A stretch of 64,000 nt of DNA from Bryum argenteum. Its lineage: Eukaryota; Streptophyta; Bryopsida; Bryales; Bryaceae. How positions within the stretch are numbered: the stretch's first letter is position 1; every line of letters starts with the position of its first letter. The stretch covers positions 13,276,001-13,340,000 of the forward strand of contig CM073321.1 in NCBI GenBank assembly GCA_037043015.1. The letters run 5' to 3'. The notes beneath the pieces were generated by a model. That model did no database searches, was not told where the DNA came from, and saw only the letters and a list, made by a program, of their open reading frames with translations. This document shows positions 11,156 to 20,938 of this stretch, one piece after another. Both the position numbers and the translations under genes were made by a program.

Positions 11156-13142
11156 TGTGAGGCTAAATCCCGGTTATCGGTTTCTAGCTCACAAGTTGGG
11201 CCGTGAGGGGGGTGCAAACAATACAACCTTCCAAGCAATGGACAAACTAACAAGCCCCCTAGAAAATCATCTTAACCATTCCTAGGTGAACCATGAAGTT
11301 CGGGAAGAATTGGGCAGCGCTTCGGCGCTTGATCCCAAATTTCTGATTTTTTAACCTAAATCTATGAATCCAACCCAAAAGTTGGGCAGCGCTTCCGCAA
11401 TACCCTCACACGCGGTGCACCCTAACTACTCAAAACAACATTCCAGCAAGGCGCATTCATTCAACAAAACAACCATCACACATTCATAAGGCAACATGAA
11501 TCAACAACGAAAAACACCCAATCAATTTCTTGGCAATTACTTTTGCCATTTTCAATATGGAAGTTCACAAATCAATCTACTGCTTTCAACACACGTAAGG
11601 TAACAAGACAATCACGGACGATTAAAAGCAGGAAAAAGGGAGAAGAGGGCTCCCTCTCTAATGTCACCCTATGTACCCTCCGTATTATCACGGAGGGAAC
11701 AGGGCATCGGTGAGACTGAAGCCGCCCTTGCTGCTAGCTTACGATCAGACTCTCCGTCAAGGCCCTGCCGCAATGGTGGGCGACACTTGGCTGCTGCAAT
11801 GTAGCGGCCCTCAGACCTCGAGCATGCTTTGTCGATCGCTCCTCCGAACCTCCTTTTCGGTCTTTGTCCGGCACCGACGTTATCAATGCCACCGCATGCT
11901 CCTCGTCTGGCCATGGTGCTGTGCAAATCGGTGGATCACCGAACCAAGTCGGCCGTCATTGTGCCGCTCGACGATCGGGGCTGGCTGGCGGACGGACGGT
12001 GGATCACCGAACCACTGCCGGCGCTGTCCGATCTGCGCAAAGTCGGCCGTCATTTGTGCCGCTCGATCGGCGGCGCTGCTTGGCACCTTGAGGCGGCCGT
12101 TCCGCTCCTCGCCCGATCGCGATCCGGCGTCTGCGCGCGCGATACTATGGCCGTGCCGCTCTCAGTCTTGGCCGATGGCGCCGCCAGGTCGTCTCTCCAC
12201 CAAGCTATCGCAATCGCTCGTCGGCGCCTTCCGATCGTAAGCCTTTCGATCCTCTCCGCCTAGTTGGCGCTGCTGCCGTTGACCGTCGTTCTGGCGCTGT
12301 CGCTAGAGGATCGACCTCCTTGCCGGTGCTGTTCTAGCGTTTCCGTTCCCGATTTGGAGGTTCTGTCGCTGCCGGAGCTGCTGATTGATGGCGCCGGCGT
12401 ACTGGGAGGCCGATCGGGCTGGTTGCCGTCTTGACTCGTTGTGAGGCTGCCCCCTCCGAGGTGCTGGTCTGTGCCGACCCTCCATTCCGATGCCGCTCTC
12501 CCTCCCGTCACGCCTGCTCCTTTCAACCACCACAACACACAAAAAATCTATCCCCTAAATGCTACCTCAAAACATTCTAGACCTTTTCCCATGCACACAC
12601 GCACTTCCCTACAATCACCCACACTTCCACCGAAAAAAACACCACACACAACATGACCCAAATCTCAAGCTAGATCTCCTCTAGCACGCACGCAATCCTC
12701 TCCTCACACATTTCCCAAACAAAACTAGAACCCTAACTCTCCTTCCTCTCCCTAGTTGTGCACTTGGATGTGGTAGAATTTCATCCGGTTCAACCAGAAT
12801 AAACTTGGTTCCTCTAGCATTTCATCCGCAGTGTTTTTAATAAATTACTTGGATTATGGCTATTTATTAGGATGGATCTAGGTAGTTATGAATAATGCTA
12901 AATTCCTAAAACATAACCACAGACCCGTCATACAACTTTGACACAATTTAATATTACAAATTTAGAATAGACTAAACAACCACTAAGCCCTTTAGGCAAA
13001 ACCCCTCCAGTTATCATAGAATTTCCGGAAACCGAAGGAATTAACCTAAATGTTCCAATTGGGGTTTTTTGAACGTGAAATCATTAGACTAACGCTTGTA
13101 GATAATATTTCGTACAAGAGTGAACCGTTTTGGCGGTTCACA
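11156..13142 (-). repeat. 5' LTR of the gypsy element (1987 bp)
   Basis: Boundaries come from comparison with the solo LTR at 44178-46231, which matches in the opposite orientation along its whole length. The minus-strand sequence starts TGTGAACCGCC and ends CCTCACA. The first 25 bases form a hairpin (GTGAACCG ... CGGTTCAC, 13120-13141). The middle part (about 11700-12500) is GC-rich and open in several frames on both strands, but these frames are not shared with the other LTR copy and I do not call genes in them. Confidence 0.85.
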
Positions 13143-14030
13143 CTTATCGACTAAAATTAATCCACGAGTTTTGTCTTGCCGTACATTTGAGAGGTCCTCA
13201 GAACTTCCGTCAAGTTATGACTGGTAGACCCTCTTACAATGACTTGTCCAAGGACTCCAAGTTGTACGGCATTATGTCCCGGAATTTTGCCTATGTGTGG
13301 AATCAGCTCCTAGTAAATGGAAAAACAATGTCGTGATTACTTTCATTCACGGTATTTGTTTAAATTGTTTTTTTTGCATTTTGCTTGACAATAGCTTAAT
13401 TGCAATGCTTGGGTTCTAATGCCTCGTCAAATCATCTCCTAGTCATGGATTTGCGAATTGCCACTTTCAGTAGTCATTTCCAGTGAGTCTACCATGAGAA
13501 TGCCTTTTAAAGACTTAGTGTTTGTTTTTATGATATTCAGGTTTTCACGGATTGACAACAAAGTGCTTCCCTTGATGATATTCACCCAATTGGTCCCTCT
13601 ACAATGTCAGATCCCTCTTACAATGGTAAGGGGTCAAGGATACTCTTGGAGTTGCAGCGAGGGCGGTACATATATCCTGCTAGAGACGACGCATCCGCTG
13701 TGGATCACACGAAGGAGGTCATGGATGATGATGATGTTGGTGTCGTTGATAGTTATGTCAATGTACCGAATTGAATTGTGGCGGCTTCATGTGATGACAT
13801 CCCGGTTAGGACGACACGCACCGTGGCACGGATTAGTGACACCCCAATTCATTCCACGGACCTCGATGTACCTTGCGATTCAGCTTCTGTCAAGCTGAAT
13901 GATCCTTTGCGTACTACAATTGCTCGTGTGGGACTCTCCTCTGGAGGAGACTATCCCCAAGTTGTTGGGAAGCGAGACAGAAATGACACTTTTGGTGATG
14001 CACGTCCACGTAGATCTATTTAGATTTTAC
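13143..14030 (+). pseudogene. Unidentified coding remnants
   Basis: A frame beginning at ATG 13604 (MSDPSYNGKGSRI) runs to a TAG at 14021-14023 with a single in-frame TGA at 13772-13774. The two halves are each free of stops and acidic (MDDDDVGVV; RTTRTVARISDTP). A shorter upstream frame (to about 13336) contains the similar string GRPSYNDLSKDSKLYGIM and could be another exon. No family is recognised. This may be the locus into which the gypsy element inserted. Confidence 0.3.
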
Positions 14031-14629
14031 TCGGCTTTACTTCAGGAGGTCTACAATTACGCCAATAATTTGTTTTCTAGATTTTTCCATGAATAAACTT
14101 TTCTCCTTTAGTAAATTTGTGTTAATCAGTGTTTGTATTTGGAATTGATTCTTCTTTTTGTTTCTGTATAGTTTTGTATGTTCATTACTTTGCCCTTTTA
14201 TTTCGAGAATAGTCTGATATATTGATAAAACGTGCTTTTTATTTTGAGAATACTTCTCTCTATATTGATAAACTTTCATTATTTGGTAATGTATTTGGCT
14301 TGGTGCAGTCTAAGTGCGATTGTATTACTCTAAGTAGTATTTACCATTTTGTGTATATATTCCTATTATAATGAATTACGTGTCGTAACTACATAAAAAT
14401 GCATATTATACTTTTAAAATAGATTGTGAAAACATAAATATACATATTCTACAATATAAATAAATAGTATATATACATAAACAGACTCATTCATTTTTGT
14501 GTAAGCTTCATGCACATTGTTTTCTAGAAGTAAGTTTTGGAAACAATTATATACGTAAACTTGCATGATGTTATACTTACTTAGTTTTAAAAAAAGGGTG
14601 TGGTAGTTACGTGCATATATGAGTTTAGG
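14031..14629. other. AT-rich, nothing recognised
   Basis: AT-rich DNA without a credible frame or repeat array. Confidence 0.4.
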
Positions 14630-14775
14630 CCTCCGACAGTCTACCTATGGCAAGAGCGTGAGGGAAAGGGCAACCGCGGTTTACCTAGGGCGACCCGCGC
14701 TCTACCTAAAGCGATAGCGTTAGCGATGGGGCGACTGGCCGGTTGCCCTGGACCGACGGTCGCCCTAGGAAGAGG
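14630..14775. repeat. Degenerate GGGCGACC satellite block
   Basis: Imperfect units containing CCTAGGGCGACC and related strings lie here. They are the same sequence family as the better-preserved 21-bp array at 15641, on the other side of the foldback structure. Confidence 0.5.
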
Positions 14776-14814
14776 AGAGGAGAAGAGAGGAGAGGGTAGG
14801 GAATGAGGGAAGAT

Positions 14815-15525
14815 GCCAACCATTCGGGGTTTTTGTGGAATGGGCAAATCCAAACATTCTCCCACAATATCCGGAATTTCAAAATTCCGGTTTTTGTAAG
14901 GGAATGTTTCTTCTTGCTCATTCCACAAATATCCGGAGTGGTTGGAGAAGGAGAGAAGGGCCGGAGAAACAAGGAGAAGAGGATCCAAGGCTTACTACTT
15001 TCAACTTTCAATTCCCCCTTTTATTCAACTTTGAACCACCACATCCCATTTCCCCCTCTTATTCAATATTGAGCTACCACATACCACAATATATTCATAA
15101 TGTAGTATTGGAGAGTAAGATCAAATATTCGTATACATTTTAAGATGCAAAAAAAATACTCAAATATAGTATTGGGGAGTAGGATCAAGTATTCGTATAC
15201 ATTTTAAGATGCAAAATTATATTATGATTTAGTATTGAGAAGTTAGGTCATTCTAAGATTTTCAATTTTGAATGATAGGGGAATTAAAATGTGGTGGCTC
15301 GAATTTGAGTAAGAGGGGAATTGAAAGTTGAAAATACGGAGCCTTGGATCCTCCTCGCCTTATTTCTCCCCCCCCCCCTCTCTCCTTCTCCAACCACTCC
15401 AGATATTTGTAGATTGGGCAAGAACAAACATTCTCCCACAAAAATCGTGATTTTAAACATTCATATATTGTGAGAGAATGTTTGGATTTGCTTATTTCAC
15501 AAATACCTGGAGGGGATGGCACCTT
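14815..15525. repeat. Nested foldback (inverted repeats within an inverted repeat)
   Basis: Two local hairpins of about 65-bp arms lie at 14815-14945 and 15392-15520. Both contain CAAACATTCTCCCACAA and its inverted match. In addition 14935-15110 is the inverted counterpart of 15240-15400 (shared GGATCCAAGGC and TTTCAACTTTCAATTCCCC), so the whole block folds around about 15170. The centre contains a ~50-bp direct repeat at 15104-15153 and 15166-15216 that includes ATTCGTATACATTTTAAGAT. It looks like a foldback or MITE pair in inverted orientation. Confidence 0.7.
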
Positions 15526-15640
15526 TTCTCCTTCCCTTCCTTGTTCGCTCCTCTCCATTCCGCTTCCCTTCCCTCTCTTCCCCTCTTATTTCTCTCCTCC
15601 TACACCCCTCTTGTTTCCTTTAGAACCCTAGTGAGGGATA

Positions 15641-15861
15641 GGGCGACCGGCGGTTCACATAGGGTGACCGGCGGTCCACCTAGGGTGACCGGCGGTCCAC
15701 CTAGGGCATTTAGCGGTCGACCTAGGGCGACCGGCGGTTCACCTAAGTAGACCGCCGGTCCACCTTGGGCTATCAGCGGTCCACTTAGGTGGACCGGTGG
15801 TTCACCTAGGGTGATCAGCGGTCCACCTAGGGCAACCTGTGGTCCACTTTGGGCGACCGAC
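15641..15861 (+). repeat. 21-bp satellite array, left part
   Basis: Ten complete 21-bp units, beginning GGGYGACCGG and ending GGTCCACCTA, sit in strict register at 15641, 15662, 15683 and so on. The eleventh unit is cut after 11 bases by the element at 15862. The unit length is a multiple of three, so both strands give long artefactual heptapeptide frames. Confidence 0.85.
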
Positions 15862-18800
15862 TGTCGGACCCCGTTTTTTCGATTTTTGGCCATTATGTTT
15901 TAATGCGCATTAAGAATAAGTATAATGTTTAGAATCCGACCTATGTATTTGCTAAGCCGTATAGTATAAGGCAATTACGTTTTTACGAATAAAGGAATTA
16001 GTTAAAATCTAGTTTGTGTTAAGTAGGACGGATTTGCCAATCCGTACTGTGTCCCCGTACGGCTAGGACGTGCTGTCAGAGGACGGATTAGGAGTTATGA
16101 TGGTAGGTGAAGGACGGAGCGGCGAAGAATTTAATAAAGGCGAGAAATCTAGAAGGCGACTCCGTACGGTGAGGACAATTATGGCGGCGGACCATGTCAT
16201 GATGGTCGGACTTAACTCCGGCCCCCTCGATATAAGGCAACCCGTCCACCCTTGTCGTCACCTGCCTCCTCGTTTCTGCGCCCCTTGTCGTCTTGCGCTC
16301 CTGTCCTCCGTCTTTCTGCTTTCCGTCCTTAGCTCCGATCCGGCCCACTGGCCGATCTCAGCCCGGCGACTCTCTATTTCCTTGCGCACTTCTTTCCGAT
16401 GGCAGGAACGGCGTCCACTTCCGCTCAGGAGCAAGAGGAGCTGAAGATTTCCATCAAGCTCGTGTCGCCGTGTATTCCGATCGAGGAGGATGAGAAGAAG
16501 TCCTTGACGGAAGACCTCGAGAGGATGGGGTTAGCCGGCCTGCTGGATACGCCCTGGGGTTTGCGCGACGCGGAGATGGTGCGCGAGATCAAGGTCGGAG
16601 CGCCAAACCAGTTCGAGGGGACGGTTAGAGGGAAGCCGGCTTCCTGGACGGCCGACCACTGGAGAGCTATTTACGGCCTGACCGTAAACAACGGAGTAGG
16701 GTTATGCGGCCGGAAACACAAGTGGGCGAAGAAGGCGTTCCACGGGGATCCGCACAGGAACAATGACTACTCGATTGAGGATTGCAGGAATCCGAGGGAG
16801 CGCGCCGTCATCAAGTTCTTGGCGCCGATTATTCACGGAGAGAAGCCGCACCGGATCACCGTACGGCTGGCCAACACCGTCCTCGGGTCCTTGCGCGGCG
16901 AACGGGAGGCGGACTGGGGGATGATCACCCGCGACTTGGTCGCCCGGCTTGCGGAGAACGTAGGTAAAACCCGTCCTAGCCCTATTACTCCTTTCCTTTA
17001 CCACCTGTACAAGAAGGAGGAGGTGCTGACGGAGGAGGAGGAGTCGAATTATGAGATCGCGCTATCGTCGCAAAACAACGGTGTGTTCGAGTCGGAGGAG
17101 AGTACGGATAGCAAGGCCGTGTACTCGGAAGAGGAGGAGGACGAGGTCGGATCAGACGACGGGGACGTTCCACCAGACGCACCAGAGGAGCCGGCTCCGG
17201 AGGCAACCCCACCGCGGACGCGTCCAGAGGTAATCATCCTTCCGTCCCCGTTCCCTCCCACGAACCCGACCGAGGCCGGAACTCAGACTGAGGGAGGCCA
17301 GCCTTCGAGGCCGGTGGATGAAGGGGAAGTTACGGCCGATTGGGAGAACCCCATGAATCCGAACGACCCTCGACTCTCCCCACCTTCCAGTCCGTCCGCC
17401 AATCACCCGGATCCCATGAGGCGAGCATGGCACCACTTCACGGAGGCCAGGTGCCAGTACTTCTTCTACCAAGGACTGCTGGCAAAGCTATGCCAAGAAT
17501 TTGGAGTGAAGACGTTGCTGGAGGTCAAGGCGAAGTGGGAATCCAAGCCGGACGCGGAGCAGTTTCGACAAATGGAGAAGCAAGTGATCAAGCTGATCCT
17601 GGAGAATAGGCGTCTTCGTGAGACGCTCAGAAGAAGGGAGGAGGAACTCCTGGTCGGAAGGCAGGCCGTAATCACGGCAAACGAGCAGGTCGTATAGCTC
17701 GTGGAAATCTGCGAGATTCCGGCCGAGGTACTGCAGAGGGCGAACCTGTTCGAGGCCAGAATCTTGGAATCGGAGGTTTTCAAAGCGGAGACGTTCAAGA
17801 AGTTCCTCTTGGCGGCGAAGACGTACGCCACGAAAGTAGAGAAGAACAACGCCGAGGTCAAGGTGCTGCTCGACGCCGTCCGGGAGCAGATGAAGGAGGT
17901 AGTGATGCCGGCCTTCACTTCTACTCCGGCCAAGACCCCGCGGCCGGATACAGCGAGGACGGATGCTGGGCCCTCCAGTCCGACCGACACGAAGGGCAAG
18001 GCGAAGGTGAAGACGGAGCCGGACGCACCCGCCCCAGCAGACTCGCCGGCCAAGAACACGCGCACCGCGAAGAGGAAGCTCACGGCCGAAGAATACGAGA
18101 AGTCCCCCGGGGCGCAGAAGCTTCACGACATCGGCCTCGAGCATTCCGAAGAGGAAGAGTTGAAGAGCGGGGACGAGACTAACTCCAGCGAGGACGAGTA
18201 CGTGATAACCGATACGGGCAAGAGAGTGAAGGCAGGACATATCGCAGCGACGCCACTGAAGCGGCCGAAGCACGGAGTTAGTTTGCGAAGGAAGAGGTAG
18301 GACGTCTTAGAGGACGGCTGTCAGAGATTAGGAGGCCGGATTGGTATCCGTCCTAGGCCAGTATAGTGTTTTCTTTTTGGGGAATGCGTGCCGCTTTTTG
18401 AGGAGTAGGCCTGATAGGCCGGCGCCGCAATCCAGTTAGGGATCTAAGTCGTTGACTTAGAAGTACTTATAGGTGGGAGTTTTGTCCACCAAAACATTCC
18501 TTGCTTGAGTGTTAATCGAACCTTCTTATGCGCATATTCGGTGTGATCATTTCCCTGTCTCCTTTTCAGTTGAGTGCTTGGAAAGCCGGATCTACTTTTG
18601 TGTGTTATGAGTTGGGAGTTAGGAATCCGGATTCTTTGCTAGATTGTTTCTGTGGAGTTGAAGTCGGGTTGGGCGTATTCTTGAGTGCCTTGTGTCTTGG
18701 ACTAGTCTAGGTGTCTGAGAGAGGGAAACTGTTGTGGTAAACACTTACGGTCTGGGAGGGTCTAGGAGTATAGTGTGTGAGGACGGATTCCAATCCGGCC

Positions 18801-19295
18801 TCCAGCTGCCACAGACTTGGGTTCCTCTGTGGTCTCAGAGGACGGATCAAGCGCAGTACGTGACCAGAATACGTGTAGACGTCTTCTAGCCGGATTCGGA
18901 GCTCTTGGAGTCTGTCATTGTAGTAAGGGTGATAAGGTAACCAGGACGGCCTGCGTGACCTGCTAGTTCGGACGGATAGGACGGTTTAGTTGTGAGGACG
19001 TAATGTGTGCCTTAGTGTGTGTGTGTGGTTGAGTAGAGTCTAAGTGTGGAAGTTTCCGCCACGATAAACATAAGGGAAAGAGTCTTTGTGCATCCCCTCT
19101 TGCAAAGGGATACCCTTGCCCCGCAAGGCTAAAACATGAGTTGGGACTAGGAAACGTTTGTGGGTTTGGTTGTCTTAGCACTACTTGTCTTGGTCACTTC
19201 ACAGAATCCCTGGAACGATACACGAGTCACCTGAACACGGGTTTTACACCAATAAACGTGTAAGGGAAGATAAAGTAAATACATGGCATCCGACA
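15862..19295 (+). mobile_element. 3434-bp TG...CA element with CCGAC target duplication
   Basis: The element starts TGTCGGACC and ends CATCCGACA. It is flanked on both sides by CCGAC (15857-15861 and 19296-19300). Removing the element and one CCGAC rejoins an exact 21-bp satellite unit, which confirms both ends independently. I see no pair of direct LTRs inside. Terminal TG/CA with a 5-bp duplication is the signature of LTR-type integration, so it may be a very long solo LTR that carries a gene. A DNA element with 7-bp inverted ends is the alternative. The 3' kilobase (18301-19295) is noncoding. Confidence 0.8.
16399..18300 (+). pseudogene. Acidic coiled-coil protein of the TG...CA element, one in-frame stop
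   Basis: Begins at ATG 16399 (MAGTASTSAQEQEEL) and runs about 634 codons with one TAG at 17695-17697. Coding clearly continues in the same frame to the stop at 18298-18300. The N-terminal part has a conserved core (ISIKLVSPCIP; LERMGLAGLLDTPWGLRDAE; ASWTADHWRAIYGL; GRKHKWAKKAFHGDPHRNND) that recurs in the decayed copy at 37.4-37.9 kb. An acidic, Pro-rich linker follows, then a predicted coiled coil (about 17560-17690) and a Lys-rich tail (PLKRPKHGVSLRRKR) that looks like a nuclear signal. No known domain is recognised. A gag-like or DNA-associated structural role is possible but not shown. Codon use is GC-rich compared with its neighbours. Confidence 0.6.
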
Positions 19296-19600
19296 CCGAC
19301 GGTCTATAGAGGTCGAGAGCGTGAGAAGTAGAGCGACCGTCGGTCTACTTAGGTCGTCATCGTGAGGAATAGGGCGACTGGCGGTATACCTTGGGCGATC
19401 ATCAATTGCCTAGGGCGCGGTGGCCCAGGGCGATCCTAGGAGACCGTCGATTGCCAACAAGCAACTGTTGATAGCTCATAGGGAGAGTGCCGGTCGCCTA
19501 GAAACAACACTCGGTCGCAAAGAGACGACCGTCAAAATCACAGTTGCAGTGGTCTATGGCGACCAGCGATCCAAAAAGAGTTCCAGTCTTAGGTGGCGTA
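19296..19600 (+). repeat. Satellite array, right part, decaying
   Basis: The interrupted unit resumes with GGTCTATAGA, followed by units such as GAGCGACCGTCGGTCTACTT and GGGCGACTGGCGGTATACC that become irregular after about 19400. Confidence 0.7.
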
Positions 19601-20059
19601 GTCACTGCAAAGAGTCCAATCTAGGCATTCTATTGCTGAGTTGTAGAGTCCATGTGGCAGCCACACGGTATGCAACGTGGACGGGTTAAATCAAGGGTAA
19701 CTTTTGTGAAGGAAATGATTGAGGTAGATTCTATTGGACATTCCGAGGCTGAATGTTTCTCTAACATGTGGTGTCTGTCTGACGTTCGATGCTGTCACAT
19801 AAGACAACCCTGCTTGGGAGGTGAAGATGGCAGGATGATACGTCTGACGTCATATCGAGCCCAAGCTCTCTGTTGTCGAATCCGTCCCATTATTTTTTGT
19901 CCTTTGTATCCGAGTAGCCTCTTTGACCGGCCTCGGTTTCCTCCTCAAAATCTATGATTCTTTGGACTTGCTGCTCTACGGCCGTCAGGTAATCTGTCTC
20001 TTCCTGGACTCTGAGCACTTCTTTCTACCTATACAAATAATAAAAGAAGGGTGTGAGAT
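19601..20059. other. No recognised feature
   Basis: Low-similarity extension of the satellite block passing into unique sequence. No convincing frame. Confidence 0.35.
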
Positions 20060-20284
20060 GCTCAGCCCGCTCTTATCAATGTTGTTGACAAGTTTCCGGA
20101 CAAGGTCCCGTACAAAGACACCCTAGTTCACCTCCCGCTCGCCAAAGATCGCCCCCAGGACAGTATTCGCAAGTTGGACCGTGATGCAATGCGGCTTCTC
20201 TACGTACCAGATTGGCGCCAGAAACGCCAACACCGTGCAACCCCATATTCGTTATATTTGGAACATTTTTATCTCCCAAATTAA
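20060..20284 (+). other. Short open frame with protein-like composition
   Basis: A plus-strand frame of 75 codons reads through segments such as LINVVDKFPDKVPYKDTLV and RKLDRDAMRLLYVPDWRQK before a TAA. It has no obvious ATG. Its composition is more protein-like than its surroundings, so it may be an orphan exon. No family is recognised. Confidence 0.25.
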
Positions 20285-20611
20285 AACAAGACAATGGATG
20301 AAGCGAAAATCAACATTTAGAGGGGTTTCACCGTAGGCATATGTACTTTGAATTTACTAATTTCCATTATATTTGGAGATGATATGGGACCCTTTGAATC
20401 TTAGAAAGTACGTTGATCTCATAAACATTTCAACCATACGTAAATTTGATACGATAAATGTAAAGATAAACATACCACCAAAGGATAGTCTTCTTTCAAT
20501 TGATAATAATGATTGAGTCAACTTAATCAATCTTCTTAAACAAAATAAATATATTCAATATGGATAGTAAATAGTACCAAAATCAAATACTGTATACACT
20601 AAATATTGAAG

Positions 20612-20613
<2 letters not shown>

Positions 20614-20665
<52 letters not shown>
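20614..20665. repeat. (AT)n microsatellite
   Basis: About 26 uninterrupted AT dinucleotides in the noncoding gap downstream (minus-strand sense) of the DUF7869-like gene. Confidence 0.95.
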
Positions 20666-20667
<2 letters not shown>

Positions 20668-20938
20668 ATACCAAGTTTAAGTAATAACAAAACTACTTCA
20701 GTGATAAATACTATATACTAGAAGACTACTCCAGCGAAGATGAAGCAAGCTCCCGCAAAGATGCCTTGATGATTTCAACCTGCTTCTTGGGTATAGTAAT
20801 AATAGCATCTATACCTTCACTGCTTTCTTCGTCAGAATGCGTAATTCTTGATTTCCAAGCAGTGAAAATAGCATCTGTAGGTTGCGAAGATACATCTACA
20901 CCTTTATCAACAGTCCAACAAAGCTTTCTATTTGTATC

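Larger units (their letters stand above)
6051..13142 (-). mobile_element. Truncated Ty3/gypsy retrotransposon: 5' LTR, leader, gag, PR, partial RT
   Basis: Read on the minus strand the order is LTR (13142-11156), primer-binding-like site, long untranslated leader, gag, protease and the first part of reverse transcriptase. Homology stops just after the early RT segment CIDYLRLNKATQKDHFPLPF at about 6051. The remainder of RT, RNase H, integrase and the 3' LTR are absent, so the element was cut by deletion or insertion. With one LTR missing, no target duplication can be tested. Gag has an in-frame stop and the gag/pol junction is out of frame. Confidence 0.8.

Noticed and set aside
11671..12542. 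Several GC-rich frames inside the LTR
   Set aside because: Frames are on both strands and are not shared with the homologous solo LTR, so they reflect base composition.
15478..15893. Heptapeptide-repeat proteins on both strands
   Set aside because: They are produced by the 21-bp (7-codon) satellite and have no independent support.
17466..18273. Long minus-strand frames of 205 and 261 codons
   Set aside because: They are antisense shadows of the 16399-18300 gene, caused by its GC-rich third positions.
16399..18300. Standard gag of a known LTR family
   Set aside because: No CCHC knuckle and no recognisable gag core, so a gag role is only a possibility.
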